A stretch of 64,000 nt of DNA from Methylophilus sp. (GCF_008015755.1 NZ_SSGF01000018.1:1-64000); one strand, 5' to 3'. Shown: positions 18,620 to 28,181, numbered from the stretch's first letter. A program made the numbers and translations. Notes: generated by a model not told the origin, from the letters alone.

Positions 18620-18946
18620 TTAGTCGTCTTGCTCCATTTTGAGCAACTGCCCGCTCTTGGCATCCAGCTTCAACTCCCACACCTGGCTGGCGGCATCCAG
18701 AATATCCACTTCATAAACATAACGCCCATGCTTCTTCTCGAGCTCAACCTCGAGGATTTCGCCGGGTTTATAACTTTTGGCTTTTTGAGAGATTTTTTCC
18801 AGACTCAAAATATCGCCTTTGGCCGATAAGCGGCTGGCGCTGCTAGCGCTCTCACCTGAGTCTGCGCGTGGCAGGTAAACCAGCACCAGCAATACCGCAA
18901 GCAGCGCTAACAGCACTACCCACATGCGACGTTGCGTCCAAAACAT
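18620..18946 (-). CDS. Membrane-anchored PepSY-domain protein (b)
   Basis: A 108-residue protein starting MFWTQRR at 18946, chosen because GGGAGAG lies 8 bases upstream; the open frame runs 24 bases further to 18970. One N-terminal transmembrane helix (about 10-27) is followed by a PepSY domain with ILEVELEKKHGRYVYEVD and LDAKSGQLLKME. It is paralogous in architecture to the product at 16229. It lies immediately upstream of the response regulator and kinase genes, which suggests a role in their signalling. Confidence 0.82.
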   Translation of the reverse strand: MFWTQRRMWVVLLALLAVLLVLVYLPRADSGESASSASRLSAKGDILSLEKISQKAKSYKPGEILEVELEKKHGRYVYEVDILDAASQVWELKLDAKSGQLLKMEQDD

Positions 18947-19118
18947 CACGTCAACTCTCCCGAAAACCACTCAAATAGCACAAAGTTTAACAGTATTCAT
19001 CTTAAACCAAGCTGAATTACAGTCAGCCAAAGGCTAAGATTAATTGCTCAGGGATACTTTAAAAAACGCACAACCGCTACAATATAAGATTGAGCTTTTA
19101 TAACCAGCGTTTGCCGAC

Positions 19119-19718
19119 ATGCTTTTCTTATCCCATACCTCTACTGCCAGACTACCGACTCAGTTTGGTGCGTTTGATGTCCACGTATTTACTGACAGCC
19201 GCAATGGCCTGGAGCATGTCGCCTTGACCTGCGGTGAAGTACAAGGCAAGCAAGACCCGCTGGTGAGAGTGCACTCAGAATGTTTAACTGGCGATGTGTT
19301 TGGCTCTACGCGTTGCGATTGCGGTGAGCAACTGCATCACGCACAACGCCTGATCCAGCAAAGCGGCCAGGGCTTGATTCTGTATCTCAAAAACCATGAA
19401 GGCCGCGGCATCGGCCTCACTAATAAAATGCGCGCTTATGCCCTGCAAGACCAGGGTATGGATACGGTTGAAGCCAACGTCGCGCTGGGCTTGCCGGTGG
19501 ATGCACGCACTTATGAAGCGGCGGCTGATATGCTGGGGTATTTTGACATTAGCAGCATCCGCTTGCTGTCAAACAACCAGGACAAGCGCACCGCCCTGCA
19601 AGCCTTGGGCATCAGCGTGCATCAACAAGTGCCACTGCTCACCACGCCTACTGCAGACAATCTCAAATACCTGCAAACCAAGTCGGTCAAGCTTGGGCAC
19701 TTAATTCCGGACTTGTGA
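19119..19718 (+). CDS. ribA: GTP cyclohydrolase II
   Basis: Catalyses the first step of riboflavin synthesis, opening GTP with loss of formate and pyrophosphate. The zinc ligands are Cys55, Cys66 and Cys68 in the motif SECLTGDVFGSTRCDCG, followed by the NHEGRGIGL active-site segment. At 199 residues it is the monofunctional form, without a fused RibB domain. It is transcribed alone between the PepSY/TCS block and metY. No FMN riboswitch is visible upstream. Confidence 0.95.
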   Translation: MLFLSHTSTARLPTQFGAFDVHVFTDSRNGLEHVALTCGEVQGKQDPLVRVHSECLTGDVFGSTRCDCGEQLHHAQRLIQQSGQGLILYLKNHEGRGIGLTNKMRAYALQDQGMDTVEANVALGLPVDARTYEAAADMLGYFDISSIRLLSNNQDKRTALQALGISVHQQVPLLTTPTADNLKYLQTKSVKLGHLIPDL

Positions 19719-19745
19719 TTTTCTGCCTATCGCCTCATAAATAAA

Positions 19746-19776
19746 GGTTATAAGCCATTCACCAAATGTTATAACC
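19746..19776. promoter_or_regulatory. Inverted repeat upstream of metY
   Basis: GGTTATAA (19746-19753) and TTATAACC (19769-19776) form perfect 8-bp arms around a 15-base spacer, 60 bases before the metY start. The geometry suits a dimeric regulator such as a LysR-type protein. It is not a SAM riboswitch. Assignment to a particular regulator is a guess. Confidence 0.4.
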
Positions 19777-19836
19777 CCATTCTTGCGTCAGGTTTATACT
19801 GCTTTTTCCAATAATCATAAGCAGGAGAGCGACGAG

Positions 19837-21108
19837 ATGAAGCAAGAAACCCTATCCATTCATGGCGGCTATAGCCCTGACCCTACGACCAAGGCGGTCG
19901 CGGTGCCTGTGTATCAAACCACTTCTTACGCGTTTGATAACACCCAGCATGGCGCAGACCTGTTTGACCTCAAGGTACAGGGCAATATTTACACCCGCAT
20001 CATGAACCCGACCACCGCCGTGCTTGAAGAGCGACTGGCGCAACTCGAAGGTGGCATCGGCGCATTGGCGCTGGCCTCTGGCATGGCGGCAATTACCTAT
20101 GCCATTCAAACCATTGCCGAAGCAGGCGACAATATTGTGTCGGTTTCGACGCTGTATGGCGGCACCTATAATTTATTTGCCCACACCTTGCCTAAGCAAG
20201 GCATAGAAGTGCGGTTTTTTGATTATCGCGACCCGGCCTCGCTGGAAAAGCTTATCGATAGCCGTACCAAACTGGTGTTTGCTGAAACCATAGGCAACCC
20301 GCTGGGCAATGTGGTGGATCTGGCCACCATCAGCGCTGCTGCGCACAAACATGGCGTGCCGGTGATTGTGGACAACACGGTCGCCACGCCGATTTTGGCC
20401 AAGCCATTTGAGCATGGCGTGGATATTGTGGTGCACTCGCTCACCAAATACATCGGTGGCCATGGCAACTCCATTGGCGGCATCATCGTCGATAGCGGAA
20501 AATTCCCATGGGGCGAACATGCAGACAGGTTCCCTAGCCTGAATACCCCTGACCCGAGTTATCACGGCGTGAATTATGTAGAAGCGCTGGGCGCTGCGGC
20601 CTATATTGCACGTGCACGCGTGGTACCGTTGCGCAACACAGGCGCCGCTCTCAGTCCATTTAACAGCTTTTTGATCCTACAAGGGCTGGAAACGCTGGCG
20701 TTACGTATCGAGCGGCATAGCGCCAACGCGCTGGCGGTGGCGAGTTACCTCGCACAGCACCCTAAAGTCAAATGGGTCAAATATGCCGGGCTGGCAGATC
20801 ATCCTGATCATGCCCTGGTGAAAAAATACCTTAAAGGCCAAGCCTCAGGCATCTTGTCCTTTGGCGTGCAGGATGGGCTGCAAGGCGGCACACGCTTTAT
20901 TGATGCATTGCAGCTATTCACGCGACTGGTGAATATTGGAGATGCCAAAAGCCTGGCCTGCCACCCGGCCACCACCACGCATAGGCAACTCAACGCCGAA
21001 GAACTGGCGCGTGCGGGCGTGAGCGAAGACATGGTGCGGCTGTCTGTCGGCATCGAGCATATTGATGATCTGATTGCAGACCTCGAACAGGCGCTGGCCA
21101 AAGTCTAA
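19837..21108 (+). CDS. metY: O-acetylhomoserine sulfhydrylase
   Basis: A PLP-dependent enzyme of the Cys/Met metabolism family that makes homocysteine from O-acetylhomoserine and sulfide. The start at 19837 (424 codons including the stop) is supported by GCAGGAGAGCG just upstream; the frame extends to 19783. The PLP lysine is Lys204 in HSLTKYIGGHG. The length and the insert around NTPDPSYHGVNY are typical of MetY rather than MetB or MetC. It links the sulfide produced in this sulfur-rich region to methionine. Confidence 0.94.
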   Translation: MKQETLSIHGGYSPDPTTKAVAVPVYQTTSYAFDNTQHGADLFDLKVQGNIYTRIMNPTTAVLEERLAQLEGGIGALALASGMAAITYAIQTIAEAGDNIVSVSTLYGGTYNLFAHTLPKQGIEVRFFDYRDPASLEKLIDSRTKLVFAETIGNPLGNVVDLATISAAAHKHGVPVIVDNTVATPILAKPFEHGVDIVVHSLTKYIGGHGNSIGGIIVDSGKFPWGEHADRFPSLNTPDPSYHGVNYVEALGAAAYIARARVVPLRNTGAALSPFNSFLILQGLETLALRIERHSANALAVASYLAQHPKVKWVKYAGLADHPDHALVKKYLKGQASGILSFGVQDGLQGGTRFIDALQLFTRLVNIGDAKSLACHPATTTHRQLNAEELARAGVSEDMVRLSVGIEHIDDLIADLEQALAKV

Positions 21109-21132
21109 CTCATCGCTGGCATATGTGTGGCA

Positions 21133-21159
21133 ATGCAGGCCGCTTGTGCTGGCCTGCAT
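21133..21159. terminator. Hairpin after metY
   Basis: Perfect 9-bp stem ATGCAGGCC / GGCCTGCAT around a 9-nt loop, 25 bases past the metY stop. There is no U-run, so it may be a weak terminator or an mRNA 3' end stabiliser. Confidence 0.5.
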
Positions 21160-21243
21160 GCATCGCCAAACTAGCGAATGATGTCACCAAATGACGCTGT
21201 CGCGTCTAAAATCATCCCCTTTAGCACTGATGGGAACACATAG

Positions 21244-21612
21244 ATGAAATCTTTGCCCTTACGCATCACAGGCCTGCTGTTCTCAGGCCTGGTCTCTAAT
21301 GCACAGGCAGGCGAAGCTTACCTCGGCCAGTTTCGTTATCAATATGATGGCGGCAGCGTTTACCGGGTAACAGTCAAGGACGCTCAGTCAATGTCTTGGT
21401 TATGTATTGAGGGCGATGAAAAAGGTGCACATGGCATCGAAACGCCTCAGCACTTTACGGTCGCCGACAAAGTTTACTTTGCCAGTTGGGTAGAAAAAAC
21501 CGGCATCAACGTGACGCAAGTCATCAACCTCCATACCATGAAGGTCTATTCCACCATCACAGATGGCAAACAACGCTTTGTGATTTCAGGCAATATCGTG
21601 CGCGAACAATAA
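21244..21612 (+). CDS. Secreted MoaF-like small protein
   Basis: A 122-residue protein with a signal peptide (about 1-22, ending NAQA). The rest is rich in beta strands: YQYDGGSVYRVTV, SWLCIEGDEKGAHGIE, VYFASWVEKTG, VINLHTMKVYSTI. This pattern resembles the small MoaF / phenolic acid decarboxylase-like calycin fold. I recognise the pattern but not a specific function. It converges on the diguanylate cyclase gene, whose stop abuts its own. Confidence 0.6.
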   Translation: MKSLPLRITGLLFSGLVSNAQAGEAYLGQFRYQYDGGSVYRVTVKDAQSMSWLCIEGDEKGAHGIETPQHFTVADKVYFASWVEKTGINVTQVINLHTMKVYSTITDGKQRFVISGNIVREQ

Positions 21613-23022
21613 TCAGGCACGCATCATCACGCGGTTACGGCCTGCATGTTTGGCCTGATACAGCGCTTTGTCTGCCTCCGCGATCACGGACTCATAGTCA
21701 ATGTTGCCTTTGGCCAGTGCGCCACCAATGCTGACGGTAAGCGCGAGACGCTCACCGTTAGGCGCCAGAATCTGCGCTTGTGCCACTTTGTGGCGAATCT
21801 CTTCTGCCACCTTGGTGGCGGTGGCCGCATCTGCCTCGACCAGAATCAATAACATTTCCTCGCCACCATAGCGAAACACAAAGTCAGACGGTCTGACCGA
21901 CTCTGTCATCAAGGCAGCCACTTTCTGCAAGGCCATATCACCCGCAGCATGACCATGGCGGTCATTGACGCTTTTAAAATGATCCAGGTCGAGAATCAGC
22001 ACCGCAAAGCCGATGGCGCCTGCACGCTTTTGCAAGGCGATTTCGCGCGAAAGCACGGTATGGATAAAACGCCGGTTCAACAAGCGGGTCAGGCTGTCAC
22101 GCGCATTATCCAGTTCAATATGTGCATCAAAAATTTCATTGATAACAAACTTGATTTTCACCAGGTCCTGCTGAATCAACTGAAACTGGCTACCTATCGC
22201 GGCGCGGTCGTCGTATTGCGTGGTTTCGAGCTTGGGTAAAATTTGCTGGTCTATTTTGGCGATGCACTCGGCAATGTTTTGCAACTTGGGCGTGCGCTCA
22301 AACATCAGGCTGGCTTTGTGCAAAAACCACATGCCAAACTCAGACTTGGCCAACCTTGGCAGGCCAATATCAGACGGGCTGTAAAACCAGGCCAGAATAT
22401 TGCGCTCCCACTCGGTTAAAAATGCCCGCTGCCGCTCTCTTTCCATGGCGATATTGCTGCCGATCACCGCCAGGCGATACGACTCGTCCAGCCGGGTCTG
22501 GTCAGAAATAGACTGCATGTAGCCTTGGTTGCGAATCTCATACGATAAGCCAATGAGCTGATTCACATACATCACTGATTGCAGTTTTTGCTCATCGGTC
22601 CATGGCTGCATCAGGATATGTCGCAAAATACAGGCATTGATCATGCGCAGACTTTTAGACACAGAATGCGCCGGGTAGCCGACTCTAGACAATTTCATGC
22701 CCAGCGCATGCTGCGCTTGCACAAAGTGGCTGACATCCGAAAACTGCATGCTAAACAGTTGATACGCCCACTCTTCAAACACCGCCGTCCATTGGGTGCG
22801 CATCTCTTCGGTATTGAGCACCTTGCTTAATACCGGGTCTGTGCTTAAATAGTGGCGGTAGCCAGTGAGTAACTCCTGCATATGGTCGCCGATCAAGGCA
22901 TACACTTGCTGAATCACCGCCGGCGGCGTGCTGGTTATGATGGCTTGCCATTCATCGGTGACTAGTATGTGTGCATATTCTGGAGGATTATCAGTTTCAG
23001 GGGTGTGTTCGTCGTACGTCAT
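21613..23022 (-). CDS. Sensor diguanylate cyclase, globin-coupled-sensor-like
   Basis: A soluble 469-residue protein. The N-terminal part (about 30-170) is helical and resembles globin-coupled sensor domains, with a plausible proximal His in the QHALGMKLSRVGYP segment; this is a tentative call. A linker (about 175-300) leads to a C-terminal GGDEF domain. The active-site motif is GGEEM at 386-390, and an RxxD product-inhibition site (RPSD) lies five residues before it, so it should make cyclic-di-GMP with feedback control. If the sensor binds haem, oxygen or NO may be the input. Confidence 0.85.
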   Translation of the reverse strand: MTYDEHTPETDNPPEYAHILVTDEWQAIITSTPPAVIQQVYALIGDHMQELLTGYRHYLSTDPVLSKVLNTEEMRTQWTAVFEEWAYQLFSMQFSDVSHFVQAQHALGMKLSRVGYPAHSVSKSLRMINACILRHILMQPWTDEQKLQSVMYVNQLIGLSYEIRNQGYMQSISDQTRLDESYRLAVIGSNIAMERERQRAFLTEWERNILAWFYSPSDIGLPRLAKSEFGMWFLHKASLMFERTPKLQNIAECIAKIDQQILPKLETTQYDDRAAIGSQFQLIQQDLVKIKFVINEIFDAHIELDNARDSLTRLLNRRFIHTVLSREIALQKRAGAIGFAVLILDLDHFKSVNDRHGHAAGDMALQKVAALMTESVRPSDFVFRYGGEEMLLILVEADAATATKVAEEIRHKVAQAQILAPNGERLALTVSIGGALAKGNIDYESVIAEADKALYQAKHAGRNRVMMRA

Positions 23023-23153
23023 CGCTATACCATTGTTTTTTCATAGACACCCCAAGCGCTCGCTTTTATTAGCAAGTATCATGGAGTGACAAGACATGAT
23101 AACGTTATTCTGTTTATGTCATTAAATATTGATTTAATTTAATAGTTGATAAC

Positions 23154-23179
23154 AAAAAAGGCGAGCACATGAGCTCGCC
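23154..23179 (-). terminator. Terminator of the cysTWA operon
   Basis: Stem GGCGAGC / GCTCGCC (23160-23166 and 23173-23179) with a 6-nt loop, followed on the minus strand by a U-run (A-run 23154-23159). It lies about 40 bases past cysA. Confidence 0.85.
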
Positions 23180-23217
23180 TTTGTCTAAAACCAGTGTGCT
23201 AATGACTGAGTCGTTGT

Positions 23218-24195
23218 TTAAAACACACGCAGTTGCGTCGGCTTTAAATACACCGTTTCGCCTTGTTTAAAATTCAACTGGTTAAACTGTTCACGCCCCA
23301 GCTCCACATCCACATATTGCGCATTGTCTGTGCGCTTGATCTCAAGGCGGACCAGCGAACCGACAGAATGCACATAGGTTAGCGCCCCTGCGATGCTATT
23401 GGCTGCAGCCTCACGGCTGACGGCGATTTCATAAGGGCGCACAAAGCCTTTGCCTTGCGGTGTTTCAAACGCGTTCACATTACCCAAAAACTCATACACA
23501 AAGGGCGTCGCGGGCTGATCATACACCGCCTGAGGTGAACCCACCTGCTCCACCTGGCCGTGGTTCATGACCACAATGGTGTCTGCCACTTCCAGCGCTT
23601 CTTCCTGGTCATGCGTCACAAACACACTGGTCACATGCAACTCATCGTGCAAGCGACGCAGCCAGCGGCGCAGGTCTTTACGCACCTTGGCATCCAGGGC
23701 GCCAAAGGGCTCATCCAGCAATAATACTTTAGGCTCTACCGCCAGCGCACGCGCCAAGGCGATACGCTGACGCTGGCCACCAGATAATTGCGGTGGATAA
23801 CGGTCTGCCAGCCAGTCTAACTGCACCAGTTTGAGCAAATCATGCACGCGTTTTTTAATCTCAGCATCTGACGGCCGGGTTTCTTTTGGGCGCACGCGCA
23901 GGCCAAACGCCACGTTTTCAAACACGGTCATATGGCGGAACAACGCATAGTGCTGAAACACAAAGCCGACCTGGCGCTCACGCACATCGCGGTGCGTGGT
24001 GTCTACGCCATCAAACAATACCTGGCCGCTATCGGGCGACTCTAAGCCAGCAATAATGCGCAACAAAGTAGTCTTGCCGCAACCTGAGGGCCCGAGCAAA
24101 GCCACCAACTCGCCAGACGGCACTTGCAGGTTAATATCACGCAACGCGCTAAATTGGCCAAAGCCTTTGTTAATCTGTTGAATGGTAATACTCAT
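23218..24195 (-). CDS. cysA: Sulfate/thiosulfate ABC transporter ATPase CysA
   Basis: The ATP-binding subunit powering sulfate import. The 325 residues contain Walker A (GPSGCGKTT), the Q-loop, the signature [14 protein letters not shown], Walker B ([14 protein letters not shown]) and a C-terminal TOBE-like region. The protein is somewhat shorter than the roughly 350-365 residues of many CysA proteins, with a reduced regulatory end. It is 1 base after cysW and is the last gene of the block. Confidence 0.95.
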   Translation of the reverse strand: MSITIQQINKGFGQFSALRDINLQVPSGELVALLGPSGCGKTTLLRIIAGLESPDSGQVLFDGVDTTHRDVRERQVGFVFQHYALFRHMTVFENVAFGLRVRPKETRPSDAEIKKRVHDLLKLVQLDWLADRYPPQLSGGQRQRIALARALAVEPKVLLLDEPFGALDAKVRKDLRRWLRRLHDELHVTSVFVTHDQEEALEVADTIVVMNHGQVEQVGSPQAVYDQPATPFVYEFLGNVNAFETPQGKGFVRPYEIAVSREAAANSIAGALTYVHSVGSLVRLEIKRTDNAQYVDVELGREQFNQLNFKQGETVYLKPTQLRVF

Positions 24196-24196
24196 A

Positions 24197-25087
24197 TTAA
24201 GCCGTCACTTCCTTTTCAATATTGGCGGCATCACGCGAGGCCTGCCATTCGACATATGTTTTTAAGACCAGGGTTACCAGCGCCAGCAGCGTTAGCAATG
24301 AAGCAACGGCAAACGCAGCGGCATAGTTATATTCGTTATACAAAATCTCGACATGCAGCGGCATAGTATTGGTCAGCCCGCGGATATGGCCAGACACCAC
24401 AGACACCGCACCAAACTCGCCCATGGCGCGTGCATTGGTCAAAATCACGCCATAAATCAGGCCCCACTTCACATTAGGCAAAGTCACGTGCCACAGCATC
24501 TTCCAACCAGACGCGCCTAATACCAACGCGGCCTCTTCCTCTTCTTTGCCTTGCGCCTGCATGAGCGGAATCAGCTCGCGCGCCACAAACGGAAAGGTCA
24601 CAAAAATGGTCGCCAGCACAATGCCAGGCACAGCAAACACCACTTTAAAATCATGATCAATCAACCACTCGCCAAACCAGCCTTGCAGGCCAAAAATCAG
24701 CACAAAAATTAAACCGGCAATCACTGGTGACACGGCAAACGGCAAGTCAATCAAGGTGATTAAAAAGCTTTTGCCCTTGAAATCGAACCTGGTAATCGCC
24801 CAGGCGGCCGCCACGCCAAACACCAGGTTAAGTGGCACTGAAATGAATGAAGCAATCAGCGTCAGCTTCATCGCCGACAAAGCATCTGCTTCGGTAATCG
24901 CAGCCAGATAGACGCCCCAGCCTTTGCGCAAGGCTTCAGTAAACACCGCGGCCAGCGGAATCAGTAAAAACAGCCCCAAAAAAGCGAGTGCCAGGCCGAT
25001 CAGGCCCCAACGCACCCAAGCCGGTTCAGACGTCGCGCGTTTGAAAGCGACCTTACCCTGATATTGTTGAAATTGTGTGGGTTGCAT
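24197..25087 (-). CDS. cysW: Sulfate ABC transporter permease CysW
   Basis: One of two membrane permease subunits of the sulfate importer. The 296 residues form about six transmembrane helices. The cytoplasmic EAA loop, which docks on CysA, is visible in [24 protein letters not shown]. It ends 1 base before cysA and starts 41 bases after cysT. The [19 protein letters not shown] segment matches the CysW family. Confidence 0.94.
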   Translation of the reverse strand: MQPTQFQQYQGKVAFKRATSEPAWVRWGLIGLALAFLGLFLLIPLAAVFTEALRKGWGVYLAAITEADALSAMKLTLIASFISVPLNLVFGVAAAWAITRFDFKGKSFLITLIDLPFAVSPVIAGLIFVLIFGLQGWFGEWLIDHDFKVVFAVPGIVLATIFVTFPFVARELIPLMQAQGKEEEEAALVLGASGWKMLWHVTLPNVKWGLIYGVILTNARAMGEFGAVSVVSGHIRGLTNTMPLHVEILYNEYNYAAAFAVASLLTLLALVTLVLKTYVEWQASRDAANIEKEVTA

Positions 25088-25128
25088 AAATTTTCTATTC
25101 GATTAAATATTGAGCGAGCGCAGCCAAT

Positions 25129-25962
25129 TTATTTATTGCCATGGCGGTGATTGCTCCACCACTGCAACAGGTTAATCAGCAACAACAAGACAAACGAAAT
25201 CACCAGCATCACCACCGCAATCGCAGTCGCTCCGGCATAATCGTATTGTTCCAGCTTGGTAATAATCATTAGCGGGGTGATCTCGGAAATCATCGGCATA
25301 TTGCCCGCAATAAAAATGACCGAGCCGTACTCACCGACAGCGCGGGCAAAAGCCAGCGAAAAACCAGTGAGCAAGGCAGGCCAGATGGCGGGCAAAATAA
25401 TTTTGTAAAAGGTTTGCCAGCGGTTAGCCCCGAGGCTGGCGGCGGCCTCTTCAGCCTCTGCACTGAAGTCCTCCAGCACTGGCTGCACCGTGCGCACCAC
25501 AAATGGCAGGCCAATAAACGTCAGCGCGACCACTACGCCCAGCGGCGTAAAGGCGACTTTAATGCCATACGGCTCCAGCCATTGCCCTAACCAGCCATTG
25601 GGTGCATAAATCGCGGTCAACGCAATACCCGCCACCGCGGTCGGCAATGCAAAGGGTAAATCCACCAGGGCATCGAGGACTTTTTTACCAAAAAACTGGT
25701 AGCGCACCAGCACCCAGGCGGTAAGCAAACCAAACACCAGGTTAATCACCGCGGCGAGAAATGAGGCGCCAAAAGTCAGTTTATAGGTGGCGACGACCCG
25801 CGGGGTCGTCACCACGGCCCAAAACTCATGCCAACTGAGTTCAGTCGTGCGTAAAAAAACAGCGGCGAGTGGGATGAGGACAATCAGGCTTAAATAAACC
25901 AGCGTCACCCCTAATGACAACCCGAAGCCGGGCAGTAAATGTTTCTTTTTTTGTGATGCCAT
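25129..25962 (-). CDS. cysT: Sulfate ABC transporter permease CysT
   Basis: The other permease subunit (also called CysU), 277 residues with about six transmembrane helices. The EAA loop reads [22 protein letters not shown], and [18 protein letters not shown] is family-typical. It is the first gene of cysTWA, and a near-perfect AT-rich palindrome lies about 40 bases upstream of its start. An EAL-domain gene and sbp precede it on the same strand. Confidence 0.94.
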   Translation of the reverse strand: MASQKKKHLLPGFGLSLGVTLVYLSLIVLIPLAAVFLRTTELSWHEFWAVVTTPRVVATYKLTFGASFLAAVINLVFGLLTAWVLVRYQFFGKKVLDALVDLPFALPTAVAGIALTAIYAPNGWLGQWLEPYGIKVAFTPLGVVVALTFIGLPFVVRTVQPVLEDFSAEAEEAAASLGANRWQTFYKIILPAIWPALLTGFSLAFARAVGEYGSVIFIAGNMPMISEITPLMIITKLEQYDYAGATAIAVVMLVISFVLLLLINLLQWWSNHRHGNK

Positions 25963-26003
25963 GTTGTGTGGTAACCAGTGTAAACAGGCGCTAATGTAGC
26001 TGG

Positions 26004-26026
26004 ATTCTTTTAAATTTTAAAAGAAT
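26004..26026. promoter_or_regulatory. AT-rich palindrome A, upstream of cysT
   Basis: Perfect 11-bp arms ATTCTTTTAAA (26004-26014) and TTTAAAAGAAT (26016-26026) around one central base, in the gap between the EAL gene and cysT. Similar sequences occur upstream of sbp (28014-28033), the encapsulin operon (28182-28205) and the second sulfur operon (40643-40662), so it is a candidate operator of a sulfur regulon. Confidence 0.55.
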
Positions 26027-26070
26027 AAATAATCATTAATTTATAAGCGCCTGTTATATTAAAAAAATGA

Positions 26071-26940
26071 TTAGGCTACTTTGGGTGCGCGATGCGGATA
26101 TTGGGCGTTAATGACTTTGGCCACCACCGGTGCCGCCAGCAAGTTACCCTGCAAAATAGTGGCCCCTGAGGCAATCGCAATATCCAGTTGCTGCTGTGTT
26201 TCTATGCCCAGAATCACCGGCGTACTGCCGAGGTCTTGCACCATGGCTACCAGCCCTTTCAGGGCTTTAGCCAACATAGGCTGTTGCGCTGCCTGGTGAA
26301 TCACCGACACATCAAACTTGATGTAATCATGATGCGCACTCCACAAGCGGTACAACTTGCTCTGATGGCCGCCGACGTGGTCAAACGCAATCTGGTAGCC
26401 CAGTGCACGGTAGTTTTCAATGGCGGAAATCAGGTGCTTGTCCTGCTCAATCAGGGACTCATTAATCTCCAGCACCACGCGATGCGTAGGCACCGAGTAT
26501 TTATGCAAAATCTGCTCAAATACCTTGCCGTGTGCACTGACTTCCAGCAGCAATTTAGGATGCACATTTAAAAACAGCAAGCCGTTTTCCTGGTGAATCG
26601 CACGGTAGTTCAATACATGCTGCGAGCGGCATACGCGGTCAAACTGCACCAGCTTGCCGGATTGTTCAGCATAGGTGAAGGCAAACTCTGGCGTGCTGCC
26701 CAGCGTGCCGAATAAAGACGGACGAATCAGCGCTTCGTAGCCGTAGATATCGCCTTGTTTGGCATCATAAATGGGCTGAAAAGCGGTTTTGAGGTGCACA
26801 CCAATAAAGGTGCTCTCATACTCGCCCGAACTGGCTTCCAGCAGCCCTAACTCCTCGAGGTCCAGCGACAGTGCCTGCTTTAACTCGGCACGCAGCTGTA
26901 TCACGTGTTCTGGCTCCTGATTTGGTTGACGTTGCGTCAT
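26071..26940 (-). CDS. EAL-domain protein in sulfate operon, altered active site
   Basis: A 289-residue soluble protein whose main part (about 45-285) is an EAL fold, normally a cyclic-di-GMP phosphodiesterase. Conserved residues kept are Glu69 (YEALIRP), Asn125, Glu158, Glu161, Lys208 and Glu247. The usual DDFGTG metal-binding motif is DHVGGH instead (Asp187-His188), losing one aspartate. Activity may be reduced or the protein may only bind ligand. It lies between sbp and cysT on the same strand, an unusual place for such a protein. Confidence 0.85.
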   Translation of the reverse strand: MTQRQPNQEPEHVIQLRAELKQALSLDLEELGLLEASSGEYESTFIGVHLKTAFQPIYDAKQGDIYGYEALIRPSLFGTLGSTPEFAFTYAEQSGKLVQFDRVCRSQHVLNYRAIHQENGLLFLNVHPKLLLEVSAHGKVFEQILHKYSVPTHRVVLEINESLIEQDKHLISAIENYRALGYQIAFDHVGGHQSKLYRLWSAHHDYIKFDVSVIHQAAQQPMLAKALKGLVAMVQDLGSTPVILGIETQQQLDIAIASGATILQGNLLAAPVVAKVINAQYPHRAPKVA

Positions 26941-26984
26941 GGTGACTCTCCTGCAAAACTGCTTTTTAATGCGACGAAATCTGC

Positions 26985-27965
26985 TTACTTCTGGTAAATC
27001 TGGTCAAAAATGCCGCCATCACTAAAGTGCGTATTTTCGGCCTCGTTCCAGCTGCCAAACACCTGTTTGACAGTAAACGTGTGTAACTTTTTAAAGCTCG
27101 GTTGCGCCACCTCACTCACTTGCGGACGCAAATAATGCTTGGCCGCCAAGGCTTGTCCTTGTGGAGAAAAGTGAAACTCAAGATAAGCCTGCGCCACTTT
27201 ACGGGTGCCTTTTTTATCCACCACTTTATCCACCAGTGATACAGGGTTTTCGGCCAGTACCGTCACAGACGGATACACCACCTCATATTTGTCTTCACCC
27301 AGCTCTTTTTGCAGCAGATAAACCTCATTTTCAAACGTGACCAGCACATCGCCAATCTCACGTTGCGCAAAGGTGGTGGTGGCGCCACGTCCGCCAGTAT
27401 CCAGCACTGGCACATGTTTAAACAACTCCGTCACAAACTGGCGCGCTTTGGTGGCATCACCACCCTTTTGCGTCACATAGCCCCAGGCTGCCAGATAACT
27501 ATATTTACCGTTACCCGAGGTTTTAGGGTTAGGGATCACCGAGGTCACGCCTGGGCGCACCAAGTCATCCCAGTCTTTGACTTGCTTGGGGTTGCCTTTA
27601 CGCACCAGAAAAACGGTTGGGGACGCGCTAGGCACGCTGTTGTTGGGCAAACGCGTTTGCCAGTTGGCCGGAATCAGTTTGCCTTTTTGCGCCAGGATAT
27701 CAATGTCTGTACTGCGGTTCATGGTAATCACGTCCGCGGGCAAGCCATCGACCACTGAGCGCGCCTGCTTGGTCGAGCCGCCGTGTGACTGATTAATCGT
27801 CACCGTTTCGCCGGTTTTTTCTTTCCAGTACTGCACAAAAGCCGGGTTAAAGTCTTTGTAAAACTCGCGGGTGACATCATAAGAGGCATTTAATAACTCG
27901 GCAGCGTGCAGTGACACACTGCTCATTAAGATGGCCAGCAGGGTGCTACGCAAAACAAACGGCAT
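26985..27965 (-). CDS. sbp: Periplasmic sulfate-binding protein (copy 1)
   Basis: Binds sulfate in the periplasm and delivers it to CysTWA. From the ATG at 27965 (ribosome binding site AAGGAT; the frame runs on to 28001) it has 326 residues with a signal peptide ending SLHA. Family motifs include LLNASYDVTREFY, QSHGGSTKQARSV and NPKTSGNGKYSYLAAWGY. It is the first gene of the minus-strand sulfate block and diverges from the encapsulin operon. Copy 2 is at 37615; the two proteins are clearly paralogous but diverged. Confidence 0.94.
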   Translation of the reverse strand: MPFVLRSTLLAILMSSVSLHAAELLNASYDVTREFYKDFNPAFVQYWKEKTGETVTINQSHGGSTKQARSVVDGLPADVITMNRSTDIDILAQKGKLIPANWQTRLPNNSVPSASPTVFLVRKGNPKQVKDWDDLVRPGVTSVIPNPKTSGNGKYSYLAAWGYVTQKGGDATKARQFVTELFKHVPVLDTGGRGATTTFAQREIGDVLVTFENEVYLLQKELGEDKYEVVYPSVTVLAENPVSLVDKVVDKKGTRKVAQAYLEFHFSPQGQALAAKHYLRPQVSEVAQPSFKKLHTFTVKQVFGSWNEAENTHFSDGGIFDQIYQK

Positions 27966-28013
27966 ATACAATATCCTTATGATGATCAAACTGGTGTGCA
28001 CTATAACGATAAA

Positions 28014-28033
28014 CTTATATTTTTAAAAAGAAT
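28014..28033. promoter_or_regulatory. AT-rich motif B, upstream of sbp copy 1
   Basis: Read on the minus strand it begins ATTCTTTTTAAAAATATAAG, 49 bases upstream of the sbp start. It shares the ATTCTTTT core with motif A at cysT and motif C at the encapsulin operon, and most of its length with motif D at 40643. It lies in the roughly 340-base divergent region 27966-28308, which otherwise holds motif C and a terminator. Confidence 0.45.
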
Positions 28034-28181
28034 AAAAAATAATATATTTATAATATATGAATATATAAAATCCACAGTGATCATCAGCCGTGATCGGCCT
28101 GCAGTCAACGCCGTTTTAAGAAGCAAAACATATAAACAAATAATTAACGATTCTAGTGTTAGGCCTATTCAAGGCAGGCGG

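Noticed and set aside
19719..19836. SAM riboswitch before metY
   Set aside because: The leader is only about 118 bases and shows an operator-like inverted repeat, not a conserved SAM aptamer.
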